From the NCBI GenBank assembly GCA_947561715.1, contig OX387204.1, positions 15,257,001-15,321,000 of the forward strand: a DNA stretch of 64,000 nt, written 5' to 3'. The first letter of the stretch is position 1. Each line of letters starts with the position of its first letter. Shown here piece after piece: positions 38,184 to 50,771 of this stretch. A program made the translations under genes and the position numbers. The notes under the pieces are model-generated. The model saw only the letters and a list, made by a program, of their open reading frames with translations. It was not told the origin of the DNA and searched no databases. The DNA comes from Ascidia mentula. Its lineage: Eukaryota > Chordata > Ascidiacea > Phlebobranchia > Ascidiidae.

Positions 38184-40900
38184 TTAGCTTTCTCCTTTTA
38201 CATTTGCAGAAGATGTCTTTGCTGTTGTGGAAACAGCTTCCAGTTGCTTGGACAGCTCGTGTGTTTTATCATGTGAACTACTTTCGGCGTCCAGATTTTT
38301 CGTCGCACCTCTTTCTGTCAATGACAAAGTGCTCGATGCTGCCACCGCGCGGTCATTAGGTTGTGTTACGAGTTGCGAGTTCGCCTTGAGATGGCAGGCG
38401 TGTTGGTACGGCGGGTTTATGGGTCCCTGGGTGGGCGGTAAATATTTGTATTCCTTGCCGCCTTCAAGCTGCAAAGTGAAAAACAGTTATAATCGAACAT
38501 TTCTTTACTATAGCCGAATTATTTTTCCCTATTACAGGTCTAGAAAAGCTTGGCTTTCACATTTTTCATAACATTAAACAAAACTACGTACTTCGCACCA
38601 GAAAATTTCATTTAATGAGGAAATAAGATGTATTGACCAGTAAGAAATAAAATGGCATTTAAGAGACATTTCTCTACAGCTATACAATCCCCAGGATATC
38701 TTCCTATTTAATTCAATTATATTTTTCCATTCTTTTAATTTTTACGCTTTCACATTACTACCTGCAAAGGATAAGTCACATCAGAATCATATCCACTTAA
38801 GTCACCACAGGCTAGGAATGGAGCTATGACATGGTTGGGGCCTTCCAGTTGGTTGTTATACAGGTCATAATCCATGTCCAGTAAAGGATTTGACATGTTG
38901 GGAATGTAATCCTCAGGTGGATTGTATTCCTCACACACAACAAACGCCTCTGTGGAGTTATGTACATCATGTACTTGTAATTCGTTGATACTTGCTATTA
39001 CAATGGTAAAAATAAAATAATGAACTATAAATTCTCTAAAGAGTGCCAAACCAAGAGAATTTAGTTTATAAATTCTCTGTATTTGTCACATAATGTACAT
39101 GTATGCTCAAGGACTAGCATGGTCTACATTCAAGCATTTGCATTTGGAATTTTCTAGCAATAGAAATGTACACACAGCTATGATGGTGATGGCAAGGGTC
39201 AACCCGCGAACCTACCAATGCTTGAGTTTCTGGAGCTTCTGGGTTTAGCGCAGGTCACCTTATCAAAAAATAGTCTCAGCTGTGCATAAAGCAATGACAC
39301 ATCTTTTCCTGCACAAAAAGCACCCATAAATTAAATGATAGTTTAATAATAGAAAAACACACAAGTTTGCCAAGGGTTTGGTAGAATTGAGTTTAGTGCT
39401 TTACCTCTGAAGATTTTGGCAACAAACGTTCCCCCTTTCTTAAGTACATGAGTGGTGATGTTCAGTGCCTGGAAATCATACAATAAGCACGTTAGTTTAT
39501 GCTGTTACAAAACACAATACAATGCAAGTTTCACTTACTGCCAAAAGAAGCTGAGCTTGTATATATTCATCAATATCATGCAATCCAGTCACTAAAACAT
39601 GTTTTCATTACATTTTAAACAAAGTGTTTTGGGGCTGCTGGGCATATTTACCACCATTTAAGGCTGGTTGAAACAAATTTATTACTGGAACTTTTTACTA
39701 ATTAAGGAACCACAACATATTACTGCCAATCACAACATATATATATTTTGAAAAGTAAATAAGCACATAATAAAACACAAATAGATGCATTTACCATCTG
39801 GTGCCCCATCACACACTACTAGATCGGCAGATTCACCTTCAAAGTGAGAAATGATACTTTCTGCCGTCGAAACCTGAACATATTAGAAGCTACATTAAGG
39901 CAGGTTTACAGATTTTGCATCTCAGGTATTGTAGCCGAGTGGTTCAGTCACCTTTTCCTGACAAAACAGCGTAAGATCTGAAAAATCAAGCTCCCGGTAA
40001 GGTTTGAACATACGACCCTGGGCTAACCCGGCCCAGTGCTCTACCAACTGAGCTACAGGAGCTCAGCAGTTTCACAGGGTATATTGCAAATTTTCCAAAT
40101 GTTTATTTCCATTTTCGTTTGAAACAAAAGACACTATGAGATAATTCATGCCCACATATTTAAACTACTTTATGATTGTTACCTAGTGTTAAAATCATAA
40201 CTGTTTCTTACCTTAGTTATATCTCCCTGGATTTGTATCACTCCTGGTAACGGTGCCATGGCTTGCAAATCAACTGCCACTATCTTGGCATCATTATTAT
40301 CACTGATGTCAGGTTTTCTGCGGAAAATACATTGATATTTACAATTAAATTAGCATCTTATGTAAAATCTAATTCTGTCTGGGTGTTTAGGAGAGAGCCC
40401 AGTGAAATGTAAAAGTGCTTTAACTCATTCATCAAGTCAAATTTTTTTAATAATTTGGACGCTCCCTAGCTTTTTAAACATTTATCTTGTTTGCAAAGAA
40501 ATTCAGGTTTGCTAACCAATAAATTTAATGCATCTTCCTTTGCTTTGCTACTCAAGACAACAATATGAAAGGGGTTGCAACGAATTGATGATTGTTGTCC
40601 AAAATAGTAGAAACCTCAAATTACACCACGTACAATTAAGTTTTGGAAATTTGGTTGTACAGCTAATGTGTTACACACCACCAAAAGAACTTTTAATTTT
40701 TCTTGCCTTAGTTTTCTTGTTAAAACCTGGCTCCAGCTTCCAGGAGCTGCACACAAATCTACAACTTTTCGAACACCTCCATGAAACAAGTTGAATTCCT
40801 CGTCCAAATGCAAAAGTTTGAAGGCGCTTCGTGCTCTCCATCCTTCCTCTTTTGCCAAACGATAATAAATGTCACGTTTGTCTTTGGATGAACGACCCAT
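38184..40900 (-). CDS. FTSJ1: tRNA (cytidine/guanosine 32/34-2'-O)-methyltransferase
   Basis: Eight exons in transcription order: 40707-40900, 40212-40317, 39795-39873, 39539-39591, 39405-39468, 39216-39308, 38762-38949, 38184-38468; in frame, 353 residues (human 329). It is the Trm7/FTSJ1 family, which 2'-O-methylates anticodon-loop positions 32 and 34 of tRNAs with SAM, partnering THADA or WDR6 type proteins. The SAM motif is [13 protein letters not shown]. The K-D-K-E tetrad is visible: Lys28 in SAFKLL, Asp in VCDGAPDVTG, Lys in FVAKIFRG and Glu in SSIEAF. The Trm7-like C-terminal part ([27 protein letters not shown]) is kept, followed by a Ser/Thr-rich tail longer than in human. Intron 1 must use a GC donor (AAG|GCAAGA); the GT alternatives break the frame. 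Intron 2 carries a tRNA-derived SINE. Confidence 0.95.
39930..40062 (-). mobile_element. tRNA-derived SINE copy 1
   Basis: Minus-strand 40062-39990 is a 73-nt tRNA-like head: acceptor stem GCTCCTG/CGGGAGC, A-box region AGCTCAGTTGGTAGAGC, B-box GTTCAAACC. The anticodon loop lacks the normal U33 geometry, so it is not a clean tRNA gene. A tail (TTGATTTTT...TTGTCAGGAAAAGGTGACTGA) is shared with the copy at 63079, far beyond a tRNA end, which marks a SINE family. It sits in FTSJ1 intron 2. Ciona tRNA-like SINEs are known, but I cannot assign a named family. Confidence 0.75.
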
Positions 40901-42352
40901 GATGCGTGGTTGGGTTTTCAGAGCAAAACACTCGAACTTTTTAGAGCATATAATATAATTTAAAAACACAAACAATTGTCAAATTGTTTTCTTTTTCAGA
41001 CAACGTGGATAAACTGTCCCTCATGGTACTTCCCCTTCAAAGAAATCATAGTCATGCTCAACGGAAAATATTTGTACGAAGTTAGAAACGCTAAAGTCTT
41101 TCTATGATCATTAAATACCAACTTATAGGTATTGGCGGCATCTAACTGAAAAAGGTCAAAACGGCTGTATTACCGGTAGCCAATAGATCTGCATAAAACA
41201 ACAAAGATTTTTTTCACTGTTGTGGTTTTTAATATTTTTTAACAACAGAAAAAATATTTAGTGGACCGGAGTGGATCTGGTAAAAAAATTCTTGTACAAA
41301 CATTTGTGCATTTTCTGCAACATTGCAAATCTCAGTGAACAAGAACGGATATAAAATAACACACCGAAATGGACATGTATTTAGATTTTGCACAAATAAA
41401 TGTAATCTGCAAATATAAAGTTTTGCAAAAAGGTTTGTAAAATTTTGCAGAAACAAGTTATAGGTAGCCTATACAAACGGTCGTACTGGAGAAACCTGCC
41501 AAGTAGCCCAGAGTATTTTCCCAAAAATGTTTAAGCGGGAAAGAAGCCGAAACATAGACACTTTCGAAGTCGCAGTAACAGCAAAACAAATTTATTATCA
41601 AATGAATTAAAAATAATTAGAGCAATGGTGCTCAGACATTAGGTCGGCATATCCTCTTATATTTTGTCTCTACACTTTTTGTGGATTGATTAGTATTTTA
41701 GCGTCTTGCGTATATAGTTATTTTGGCTGTTACTTTAAACTCACTATTTTTCAAAACTTCATATCACACCTTCACCGATAACACTATTTTCTGAAAAGTA
41801 AGTCGAAAAACAGGCAGTTAAAATTTAATGCAACAAACACCGCTACAATGTGCAGGCAAAACACAGGGAAAACACACTAAAATACAGAAGCAGAATAAAC
41901 ACTTAGGCAACAATAACACGTCATGTTTTGGCGGTATTAAAAATACACTATATGCAGTATTTATTCAATTTATTAATTCTGTATGGTTCGGAATACAGAC
42001 CCGTGAGTATTTCTTGTGACATTTGGACATGTAATCCACTAACCTGTAGTATCAGTAGGCTAAATAAAAAGTTATAAACATAGTACGTTTGTAAACAACA
42101 ATGGTACGTTTCTATCAAGCAAAACATTAATTCTGCGAGAATCCGGTCCTCGGTAAGGCATCATAGTCTTTTTATCCGCGTCATCAAATTACTGTAATAA
42201 GTATGTGTTTTACAGAAACAATAATGTCAGCAGAATTATTCGAAAAGTGGATTTCGCTTATGTGCTGTAAGCAACATCAGTTTCTGTGACAATAAAATGA
42301 ATATGCATTTACAAAACTGTGAACTTTCTGGGAGTTATCGGGATGGATTGCT
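40901..42352. other. Intergenic, FTSJ1 upstream / SLC34 downstream
   Basis: 1.45 kb of AT-rich DNA. Both neighbours are on the minus strand, so this holds the FTSJ1 promoter and the 3' UTR of the SLC34 copy. No gene or repeat was recognised. Confidence 0.5.
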
Positions 42353-45300
42353 TCATACTATGGACGTTCTCTTTTCCTGGTTGACTCCAGGATTACTGTG
42401 CACCTCATTATCATCCTCATCCATGTAGGTGCCACATCTTTCGCAGCATTTCCTACACATCTTAGAGTGGATACAGCAAATGCTAAAGACTTTGTCGTAG
42501 GGAGCCAACGACCGCATTGGAAGCGGCAAAAACTTCCAATTTCGAAGGACGGGTGGGAGGAACTGCGGGAGATAAGCCTGAAAAATCTTTACTGTGACCA
42601 CAAAAAGCGCGATCACGCCCACAAATATCATGACCGCTCCCATAGCCCAGATGTGAGCTATGGAAAGACCAAGGATAGTAGTCGGGATGATGAAGAAAAC
42701 CATAAGGAGGTAAACAACTGCAAACCACCTGTACTTGGCGGTCGTGTTCCCGAGCATTTTAGCTCCCTTGATTGGGATTCTCCTCATAAAGGGAACGGGA
42801 TACCAGATCACTATGCCGAAGATATTGAAAAAGAAGTGACAAAAGGCGATTTGCAGCGTGTTTTTTAACGCTTCGCCGTCTTGCGCAAGTGCTGCCAGTA
42901 GTGATGTCGTGGTTGTCCCAATGTTGGCTCCGAGTGTTAGAGGGTACATTCGTTTCAAGCTGATCACGCCGATTCCAACAAGCGGCGTCATAGTGGATGT
43001 GAAGACTGAACTACTTTGAACGATGAACGTTAAGCCAGCGCCAACCACAATAGCAAGGTACCCTGTTTCAAACAATCAGTGGTAAGTATATCGCTGAAGG
43101 AACCAATCGGTGCTCCTTTACGTACATGTTCCCAAACAACCATGAACATACACACTGTAGTTTACTAGGCCTTTAATACCTATATATCATAAACTCTTTC
43201 AAACTTTTCATATTTTTGATGTACGATGTTAAGGAGCTATTGGTTACAGTAATTGAACAAATAACAACCGAATGCTTGTACCTGCAACCCATTTAAAAGG
43301 TCTCCTGATGTCTGTATTAATGACTTTCTTTATGGTGCGAGCGATGCTGCCCTTCATCATGGAGTGGAGCAACTTGACCATGGCCAAGAGACAGATACAT
43401 AGAAGGATAAGTGAGATTATGAGAAGAATTGCCCCAACTCCGCCGTCATCAAGACCGGTGTCGGCGAAGAGAAAGTGGTCTGTCCTGCCTGGAAGAAAAC
43501 TTACAGTCTTATTTGAAAGGCCTGAGTTGGCAAAGCGATGAACCAAAATTTTTTTGCGTTCTGTTATATGTTTTTGACGTTCCTGTTGATCCTATAACGG
43601 ATCATAACATCATTATGGCGCAAGAGAAAAAAAAAATTAAAACTTGTACTTACATTGAACCTTTACAGTTTTATCCAGTGTAGAGTTGTAATCTTTGCAA
43701 ATAACCTGCAGAAAAAAGTTTTATGATACTTGGATGGAAAGGAGTGGGATTATTGGAATACATTCACGGGCAAACAATCAAAAGAATGGGCAAAAATGTT
43801 GCTATGCTCGCCCAAGACTTAATGGTTATCACTCAAAACGGCAAAGAAAGTTTGACAATAAAACTATTCTTTGCCGTAACTCCCTAAACGATTACTGAAG
43901 AAAGCAGTCCGCACAACCCAGTCGTGGTGACTTACCGTGACCATGGAGGCGTTTTCGCTCACGGTTTCGTTCTTGGCCACAAGCTTTATGATAGTCTTGT
44001 TTACTTGAACGATTCTTTTCGTCAGGGGATCGGTGATAACCTGTCATAGTAAAACAAGTCTTTTGTGTTTTCGCATGAAATATTCCAGGAACTCTAGTTT
44101 GGAGGAATGTTCATGCTTGTTTGGTGTTACATTATAAACATGCCGCATCAGTCTTATATAAGTCTTTGGAATGAAATAACCTGGAGAGAAATTCTTTCAG
44201 TAGATTTACACAAGAAGCGAGGGGTATTCACGAAAGCTTGTGTATTTTAGAAAAAAATAGTCAGTTAACCGAACGAGGGCCAAACAAGGTTGTTGTGAAT
44301 ATGGTATGAGATTTTGATTATATGAAAATGAACTGTCATTACTTGTACGGTTCGGTTAAAATAATTGTTACTCTGTTAACTCCAATGCTCACTGGCCAAC
44401 CATGGAGTAAATGATGCGTCCACCACCCGTGTTGAGTTAACATGCAGTAGGAAAACCAACAACGCAATGGCTATCTCTACAAAATCTACATAAGGTTGTG
44501 TAACCTTCAGGATCTTGGGAGGCTTCACATCTGTTCCCCCAATCGGCGCGACGATGGCTGCAGTCATTTTCTCCAACATCCCTGAGGCAGCTTCAATAGG
44601 CAGAAGAATGAGTACCGATAGAAGGTTGAAGATGTCATGGACTGTGGCGCCAGCAAAGGCACTGCAAAATACAATAGGTCGCGAATTTTGTTTAGTTTTT
44701 CTCATGTTTGGCTGGAAACAAAACACTTATAATCTCAGTCCTGTAAGTATGCTGTACAATATTATTGATTATAAATAAAAGCTAATCCTATAATTGAAAC
44801 TACATTTTTGACTTCACCCTGGCTTCGCAACCAAAGCATTGCAGCAAGCTGGATCAGCCACTTTTCCCGATAATTGAAATTTTACACAAAAAGATGAAAC
44901 ATATTTGAATAAATCCAAATTGATTTCCAATAAAATGTAGTGATTTATTCTATATCTGATAACGTGGATAGTTTTTTTGACAAATGTAGTTCCCGGAAAT
45001 TAACGTTGGTCTTACCGGCGGAACTGCACAACATCAAGTGATTGTGACAGAGATACGATTGTGTTGGTCACCGAAGTTCCGATGTTGGCTCCCATCACAA
45101 TTGGGATTGCAGCGTGAACTTTGATGACTGCAAAAAATGCCGGAGTTGAGCAACAAAAAAGTTTCTCTTAAATTAAAAATCGTGCTGTCGGTTGTGGGCA
45201 GGCCCTTGTTGTTGTAAATTTGCCTGTATGTTGTGTAATTAAAGTTTTCCCTTGAAATCTACTGGACGTGCCCAAATGTTTGACAAAGGAAGATATTTTT

Positions 45301-48300
45301 AGTGCTGATTTATGGAATTGCAGCCGTGCCGCCACGACTCACTAATCTGCAGACTTCAGCAAACACAAACCTCATGTACTTTGCCCACTCCAGACAAAGG
45401 GCGTGTACTAAACCTCACTGCTACAGGCGGAGATACGAAACTACAAGGTCTTAGAAAGGAACGTTGCCACTTTGAAAACACTCTGGAAAAACCCAGTGCT
45501 CAAAATATCATTTGGAATTTTTGGTCGATTAAATCGTAGCAATTTTAAAGACACAATGACAAAGATCGTGACTCCTGATCCAAAGTCATTCAAATATAAT
45601 GAAATTTACGTCACAGAGCTTACTGCCTGCTCCGACCATCGTTGTGACGATGGAAGTTGACGTAGAGGAACTTTGAACTAGTACAGTCACCAGGATCCCT
45701 ATGATGAGCCCAGCTACCGGGTTTCCTAGAATCGAATCGTTGCGGAAAATTTCTCCAGCCGTCTTTCCAGCTGTAAACAATGAGTGAAATTAATAAAACG
45801 TGGAGCCTTCATGAGGAAAACAGGGTTTATACTCAGCACGTTTATCCATGTATTATAATTATATTTCCTTTTACTGTGAAGCTTAAACTACTAAAACCAA
45901 GCTTGTGAAATGGTTTGGGAGTTCAGGGAGTAATGTTAGCGCAAACGAACAAAATGGATTCTTTTATGTGTGCAAAAAAGCCATATTATTGTAAAGCTGC
46001 AGTGTCACTCAACAGCTGCACTGATGAGACCTTACAGGTCGAAACAGTGCGTATACACACCCTGTCTGCGGATTCTTTTATGTTGTGCGTGTTGTTACTT
46101 GTTAAAGCTGTTTAGTTTACACACCACAAAATAGTTTCGTCCTTGGTTTAAAAATATGTTGTTTTAAGTCATTTAACTGCGGACACATTCAATCTACACA
46201 CACAATATCAAAACATAGGTATCTTTAAACAAAAGTGTGTGTCTTTTACTCTGCTGGTACAACGGATTTATTATTATTTCTATTCCGGGTTAAAATCAGT
46301 CTCAGTTTTTAGTATTTGAAGTTATAATTCTTATTGCATGATATAATATACCATACCGGGCTTACTGCTAAGATTTATGCCTATTATTGCGAGCGGTTTA
46401 TTAGAAAATACAAACGTGCTTATATCTGAGAAGGGTGCTCATTTTGGACTTGTGTGCTTAGTTTTTCATTAAATACAGATTATAATGCGTTTTTGGACTG
46501 ACCCGCTTGGAAAAAAGAAAACAATTCTTTTTTTCACAAAAAAGACGTTTTTGCCTCCATCCAAAAAAATGAAGGTTATTATTCAATTCACTCCACCAAA
46601 CCAGGCAAAATTCCTGAAATAAATGAAATTTTGTCCTCAAATAAATCAAACACTGGCCTGATGGTAACCCTAATTAAATTCTTGAAACCTTTTTCGTTGA
46701 GTTATACAAACGTACCAAGAATCTGAAAGGAAGATCCCATAAGACTGAGTGAACAGACGAACAGGTAGAGGCATCCCAGAACAAGAACAATCTTAACGAA
46801 GATGACGGAGAGGAAACTTACCCTTCGTTTCGGACTCATTTCCGACCATTTCTCGAATTCTGAAATTAGGAAAATTCAGATCAAAATGTATGGAATGTGT
46901 CGAAGGTCTTGGTTTGGGGGTGCAAGCCCATAAAAAAAGCAATTTCCTTGTTTAGCCATTGCTAGATTTATATAATAATAATAATAATAACAAGAGAAAT
47001 AGTTTGTTACAGTAGTAACAAAGGAAAAAATATGTCAATTTTAATTGAAATTTATTGTGAAAAGGTTTGCCAATGATATATATGCAGCCGTAATGATCAT
47101 TGGTTGCTTCAGACAGTATTGTAGACTGTTTCTACTACTTGTATAAGGTCTCATCTGCGCAACTGGTGATTGTGGCACTGGACTAGCATGGCAGGCACAG
47201 GAATTTGCACTGGGTACAAAACAACAGAGACGAACGAATGTGGACATAGTTTCGCAATAATTTTGACGAAAGTACGGACGAAGCTATTTGTCGATAAAGT
47301 TATAAATAGAGTCATATACTGGACCAGTAACACTTAACAGCCTGAGGATACGATGTGATACAAACCTCCATCGTCCTCGGGAATTGCCCAAGGGTCAACT
47401 TCTTTCTTAGTTTGCTCAGCGTCTCCATTGGCAACAGCTAATTCTGTCGGAATCGAAACATATTATTAACTGCGAATATTGTTCGCTTGTTTAGCCGCGG
47501 GGCAGATCTCATTAAAAGTGTAATACACAAATACCCGGTTACCACCCACAAACGTTTAATTATCAATGTTTATTCAAACGGCTCTTATTATAATAGAGAT
47601 CCTACGTGAGAATGGAGCCGTCTAGGTGCCACGATGTGCCCCTGTTAAGGTCTTACTTTTTTGGCAAAGTTTTTGTCCAAGATATACGTGTCGAAAATAA
47701 ACACAATATTTACAGTATTTTGTTTTTCAAACAAGTCGGACTTGCGGGTTCAAAAAATTAACACAAACATTTCAATGCAATTTGTACAAGGGATGGGGCG
47801 TGGTTTGACCAATCGTTCGGCCAGCCCATGTAAACTTATAACGAAGCAAAATCTTTGCAAAGCTTTGGGCAAACGCAGAATTAATTGACTTTGCAATCTG
47901 CTTAATCGTTATGTTTGTAACTTGGCTAGAATGTTCAACTACTTGAGATGTTGCATTTGTTGCCTGTGTAATTGGATACAGGCTACAAAATAGTCCAATA
48001 AACTGAATAAACATTCATTGATTCGGAGTGATAGCTAAAAGATTATGTGAGAATATTTACAATTGAATTTAACACGAGATTTAATCGCATTCGATATGGG
48101 GCGAATGCCGAAATGAATGGTTGAGATCATAGGCGTCGTTTTTTTAACGTTTTGTAAAATATTAAGGGTGACTTTTCCAGGTTTTAAAAATACGTAAAAA
48201 AACATTTGGTCAGTCGTATCGCCCTAAACATATAGGCAAAAGACGCGAATTCCGTTTCGTGTCACTTTGTTTTTACATCAAATCATGTTTTTGTAGAACT

Positions 48301-48943
48301 AAGTTTTAAACACTTCAATTACGGACCACCTTACTGAAAGCGGCACATTTTTGTTTCAATCAGCCTATTGCAGATTTAGTAATTATGAAGTGATATACAT
48401 ATCTATTACGCAACAATGCTGATTCTTACCATTATATCACAACAACTGCTGCGTTGGGAAACAATCAAAGAGACACTTGTGTTTATCCTGATTGTGACGG
48501 TAATAATACAGGTTGTTTAAAACTAGCTTAACGCATAGTACAATGTATGTGGTTTTTCTAACAATAATTTTTAATTTAAACGAAATCCAGGGGTGACAAC
48601 ACATGCATTGTCACCCCTGTTGGTTTGTGAGGAGTGACATGTCACCCCAGTCACCCCTAAATCGACGCCTATGGTTGATATTAAACACCAATTTGAATAT
48701 TCCCATTTACGATGCAACAAATACTAATATATTACCAAACAACGAGGCTATTAATTTAAAGACGTCTTGACCTTCCTTTTAAAGTAAATGGGTATAAATG
48801 ACAACATTTATAAATATGGGAACTTTTTGAAACGCGAAATAAAATGCGCGAATCTGATAAAGTTACCGTGCAGTTCAGTAGCGAAGCCACGTTTAAAAGT
48901 ACAAACAACATTTCTACCTACCTAAATTACGTTGATCTGCCAT
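42353..48943 (-). CDS. SLC34A: Sodium-dependent phosphate cotransporter, SLC34 (NaPi-II) copy 1
   Basis: Ten exons in transcription order: 48922-48943, 47366-47443, 46716-46859, 45624-45770, 45016-45127, 44505-44661, 43936-44040, 43654-43705, 43282-43488, 42353-43062; in frame, 577 residues. The two inverted Na/Pi repeats each carry QSSS (QSSSTSTS near residue 114, QSSSVFTS near 357). [14 protein letters not shown] and [15 protein letters not shown] form the substrate and Na+ regions. The family's electrogenic A-x-A-xxx-D triad is intact in FAGATVHD, so 3 Na+ : 1 HPO4(2-) transport is expected at an apical membrane. The N-terminal DPW(A/N).P motif matches vertebrate SLC34A2. The large extracellular loop is short with one N-glycosylation site (NST). 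The C-terminus SIV* resembles a class I PDZ ligand. Exon 1 codes only 7 residues; its phase and donor fit, but it is the least certain part. It is divergent to the copy at 54845. Confidence 0.93.
45990..46072 (-). repeat. Copy of dispersed 'CCACTGTTTCGACC' repeat
   Basis: On the minus strand the order is CGCACTGTTTCGACC, TGTAAGGTCTCATCAGTGCAG, then CTGTTGAGTGACACTGCAG, matching the other copies in order and spacing. It lies in an SLC34 intron. The ends are not defined. Confidence 0.5.
46970..46990 (+). repeat. (ATA) trinucleotide microsatellite
   Basis: Six to seven ATA/ATAAT units lie in a row in an SLC34 intron. A simple repeat with no inferred function. Confidence 0.8.
47105..47180 (+). 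repeat. Diverged copy of dispersed repeat
   Basis: CAGACAGTATTGTAGACTGTTTCTAC, AAGGTCTCATCTGCGCAACTGGTGATTGTGG follow the family order (CAGACAGT, CACTGTTTCGACC, GGTCTCATCAGTGCA, GGTGACTGT) with several changes. It lies in an SLC34 intron. Confidence 0.4.
48128..48673. mobile_element. 546-bp element with 11-bp terminal inverted repeats
   Basis: It starts CATAGGCGTCG and ends CGACGCCTATG. Inside the right end are nested palindromes (AGGGGTGACA...TGTCACCCCT and GTGACATGTCAC). No coding capacity is visible and no clear target duplication was found, although GGTTGA occurs next to both ends. The superfamily is unknown. It lies in intron 1 of SLC34 copy 1. Confidence 0.55.
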
Positions 48944-50771
48944 CGTCAAGATTTTGATTCTTTCGAGTTTTTCTATACCTGGTAACAAATCAACACTTGA
49001 GAAAAATCTGTCCTAGGACGCGATTCACACCATTAAGGCCGAAACACAAACCTTTAAGACCGAATTATGACGTGCCATACACTGGGCACATATCGTTGCA
49101 CACCACACACACCACACACACCTCATAAGATTTCGCGTTGACTCATTGGATTTTCCAACTTTCTTTACGATAAAACTTGCGGTTTCAGATTGCTTTTAGG
49201 AGCTAGGTTTTTCGTGTAACGATTGTTTTTTTTTTCAAAAAGAAAACAGATTATGCGGAACGTGAATAAGGAGCAGTGTTACATTTTACACATGCGAAAT
49301 TGGCAAATTTGGGCAAACAAAAAAAGAGCTTGAATTTTCTGTGAGTCTTGAGTAAAACGTTCAGACAGAGCTAAAATTCATGTTCCTGTGTAATTAAAAA
49401 AGAATACATGATGCTAAATGAGGGCGTTATGCGTAACGGTGTGGAATTTCGCCGTTATTGAGTTAATTGAGCCTTAAACATCAGCCCGCAATTCACACAC
49501 CACCGACCAATTCACATCGCAACTTGTAGCTGCGTTTTTGCCACAAGTTCTGTTTGATGGGTGTTGGGGAAAATAGTTGCTTCCGTAAAAAATGCTGTGT
49601 CCGGTTAAAATTCATTGGGCAGCAACTTTCGTGTTACACGTTTTGTTCGGCTCAATACCCTGTCAACCATGACAGGTTTTGTTCCAACGATACTGTGCTG
49701 GCAGAACAGCATGACGTCACAGTGACCGCGAGAATCGCGACACGCGATTTAGGCCATTTTTATCACCCACAAGATGCCACAAAGACGTGTTCGCTGACTA
49801 AAAAAAAATTTCTGACTCGAAACCGTAGGAGAACGTGGTCCAGTGGAGTTTCGGTAGATGTTTACAAATAATTCTGTCTACTTATATGCTCATAAACAAA
49901 TCATTTTCTTCCAGGTTGCAAATTACCTGTATGTCTAATGTTGTTGAATACAATAGGCCGGCATTGAGATCGCTTTAAAACACTTACGTAGTTAACATTA
50001 CCTCGTGCCCGACGAGCAAATCGCGTTTGAATAAAGCTAACCGTGCGCACAAAAAAATGAAAAATGAAATTCGTTCTTCGAGATGAATCATAAAAATATC
50101 GAATTCCACCCAAAACGCGTCAATAGTTGTCTCTCGCATCCCCATTCACACAAATCAACTTCTTTTTACCTTCACAAACCGAGCTACTCTTGCCAGCAAT
50201 TTAATGAGGAACGGCTTATGACCGATTCAAATCCTTTCTCGCTTCTTTTTCTTTGTTTCTTCGCTTTGGAAAAACAAAATCCCAACGCGTTGCTAGTTTC
50301 GTGGTTGGGGCGTGATCACCGCGTGTTGTGCTTACTTGGGAGAGCAAGTATAGTGAGGGAGTTTCCGCGCAAATTTGATCGCTTTGTTTCATAATAACAA
50401 CTGGAGATGGGAAGTAAGATTGACAAAGCGGATAAACGTGACTTCTTAACAGAGTTTGCCGCCTATGTTTAAACAAAAATAAGAACGTCTCAAAAGGGAA
50501 ACGATTTACCATCAATGATGCCGCACTTTACAGAAGATTCAACATTTTTGCAGTCACAAATAAGGACAACTTAGGGGAATAGGCACGGTATGGTAATCAC
50601 TGCATATAAAGCAGCAATTGTTCCGGGGGGAGGGGTATCCAGCATGGGGCTATAAAGATTTCTATTATATTTGTTACTCCGTATTCAGCATCTCGTTGAA
50701 AAGTTAATGAGACTGGAGAGAATCCACAGTTGTGTTTACTGGTCTCATTGAGTTTGCTGTTGTTAGTTCTG

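Noticed and set aside
42398-42868. 156-codon plus-strand open frame
   Set aside because: Antisense shadow of the last SLC34 copy 1 exon.
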